DNA from: Cytobacillus oceanisediminis | GTDB taxonomy: Bacteria; Bacillota; Bacilli; Bacillales; Cytobacillaceae | NCBI RefSeq assembly: GCF_003182355.1 | Contig: NZ_QGTW01000012.1 | Span: 62,001-126,000, forward strand | Reading direction: 5' to 3' | Length of the DNA: 64,000 nt | Shown here: one piece after another, positions 63,957-64,000 of the stretch | Position numbering within the stretch: the first letter of the stretch is position 1 | How the letters are laid out: each line of letters opens with the position of its first letter | Program-made: the position numbers and the translations under genes | Notes under the pieces: generated by a model | The model's input: only the letters and a program-made list of their open reading frames with translations | What the model was told of the DNA's origin: nothing | Database searches by the model: none

Positions 63957-64000
63957 CTGCCTGGCCTCCATTTAGATTACTCTGTTCCTTACATAGCTTC

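Overview
The window reads as chromosome of a spore-forming, low-GC Gram-positive of the Bacillaceae (Bacillus or a close genus). Its backbone follows the Bacillus subtilis order sspN-tlp-yneP-yneQ-yneR-plsY-yneT-parE-parC-alsT. It also carries spore genes, strong AGGAGG-type ribosome binding sites, frequent TTG/GTG starts, Zur and CIRCE operators and a purine riboswitch. No rRNA, tRNA, CRISPR array or intact insertion sequence was seen.

Layout. 1-5.4 kb: sspN, tlp, a double AAA+ ATPase, yneP, yneQ, yneR, a small membrane protein and a CPBP protease. 5.4-10.4 kb: a CapA-type protein, a decayed HesB-like gene, a soluble sensor kinase, an RsbR-like STAS protein and plsY. 10.4-13.5 kb: a zinc locus (zur-znuA, three Zur boxes, a decayed EamA/L31 pair) and a DUF3243 gene. 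13.6-16.9 kb: a phospholipase D-like protein and a GH18 hydrolase. 17-41.9 kb: a large purine-catabolism island between plsY and yneT. 42-49.5 kb: yneT, parE, parC, alsT. 49.5-60.5 kb: small accessory genes, including a STAY-GREEN homologue, a TVP38-type membrane protein, a phosphodiesterase broken by one TGA, and a DUF1657-DUF1657-DUF421 cluster. 60.5-64 kb: htpG under a perfect CIRCE element, a polysaccharide deacetylase and phnC.

The purine island is the most interesting part. On the minus strand, adenine deaminase with an NCS2 permease, and a six-gene xanthine dehydrogenase operon, would convert adenine and hypoxanthine to xanthine. The xdh operon has a canonical guanine aptamer (C at the specificity position) whose terminator uses the 3' strands of P1 and P3, so it is predicted to be switched ON by guanine. 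On the plus strand lie a PbuX-like xanthine permease behind a two-state attenuator-like leader, then a bacterial microcompartment (BMC) locus. That locus has a cyclic amidohydrolase, a RutB-like cysteine hydrolase, UbiX, UbiD, three BMC-H proteins, a protein that looks like two divergent BMC domains on a linker, a flavoprotein-like protein, an EutN/CcmL pentamer, a diverged adenine-deaminase paralogue, a cyclase-family hydrolase, DUF1989, an M20 hydrolase and an ATZ/TRZ-type amidohydrolase. No uricase or aldehyde dehydrogenase is present in the window.

My hypothesis is an encapsulated version of the purine route known from purine-fermenting clostridia: xanthine to 4-ureido-5-imidazolecarboxylate, to 4-amino-5-imidazolecarboxylate, to 4-aminoimidazole, to 4-imidazolone, to formiminoglycine. 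The gene order roughly follows the reaction order. This is inference from family chemistry and context. Three diverged copies of a MITE-like repeat sit inside the island.
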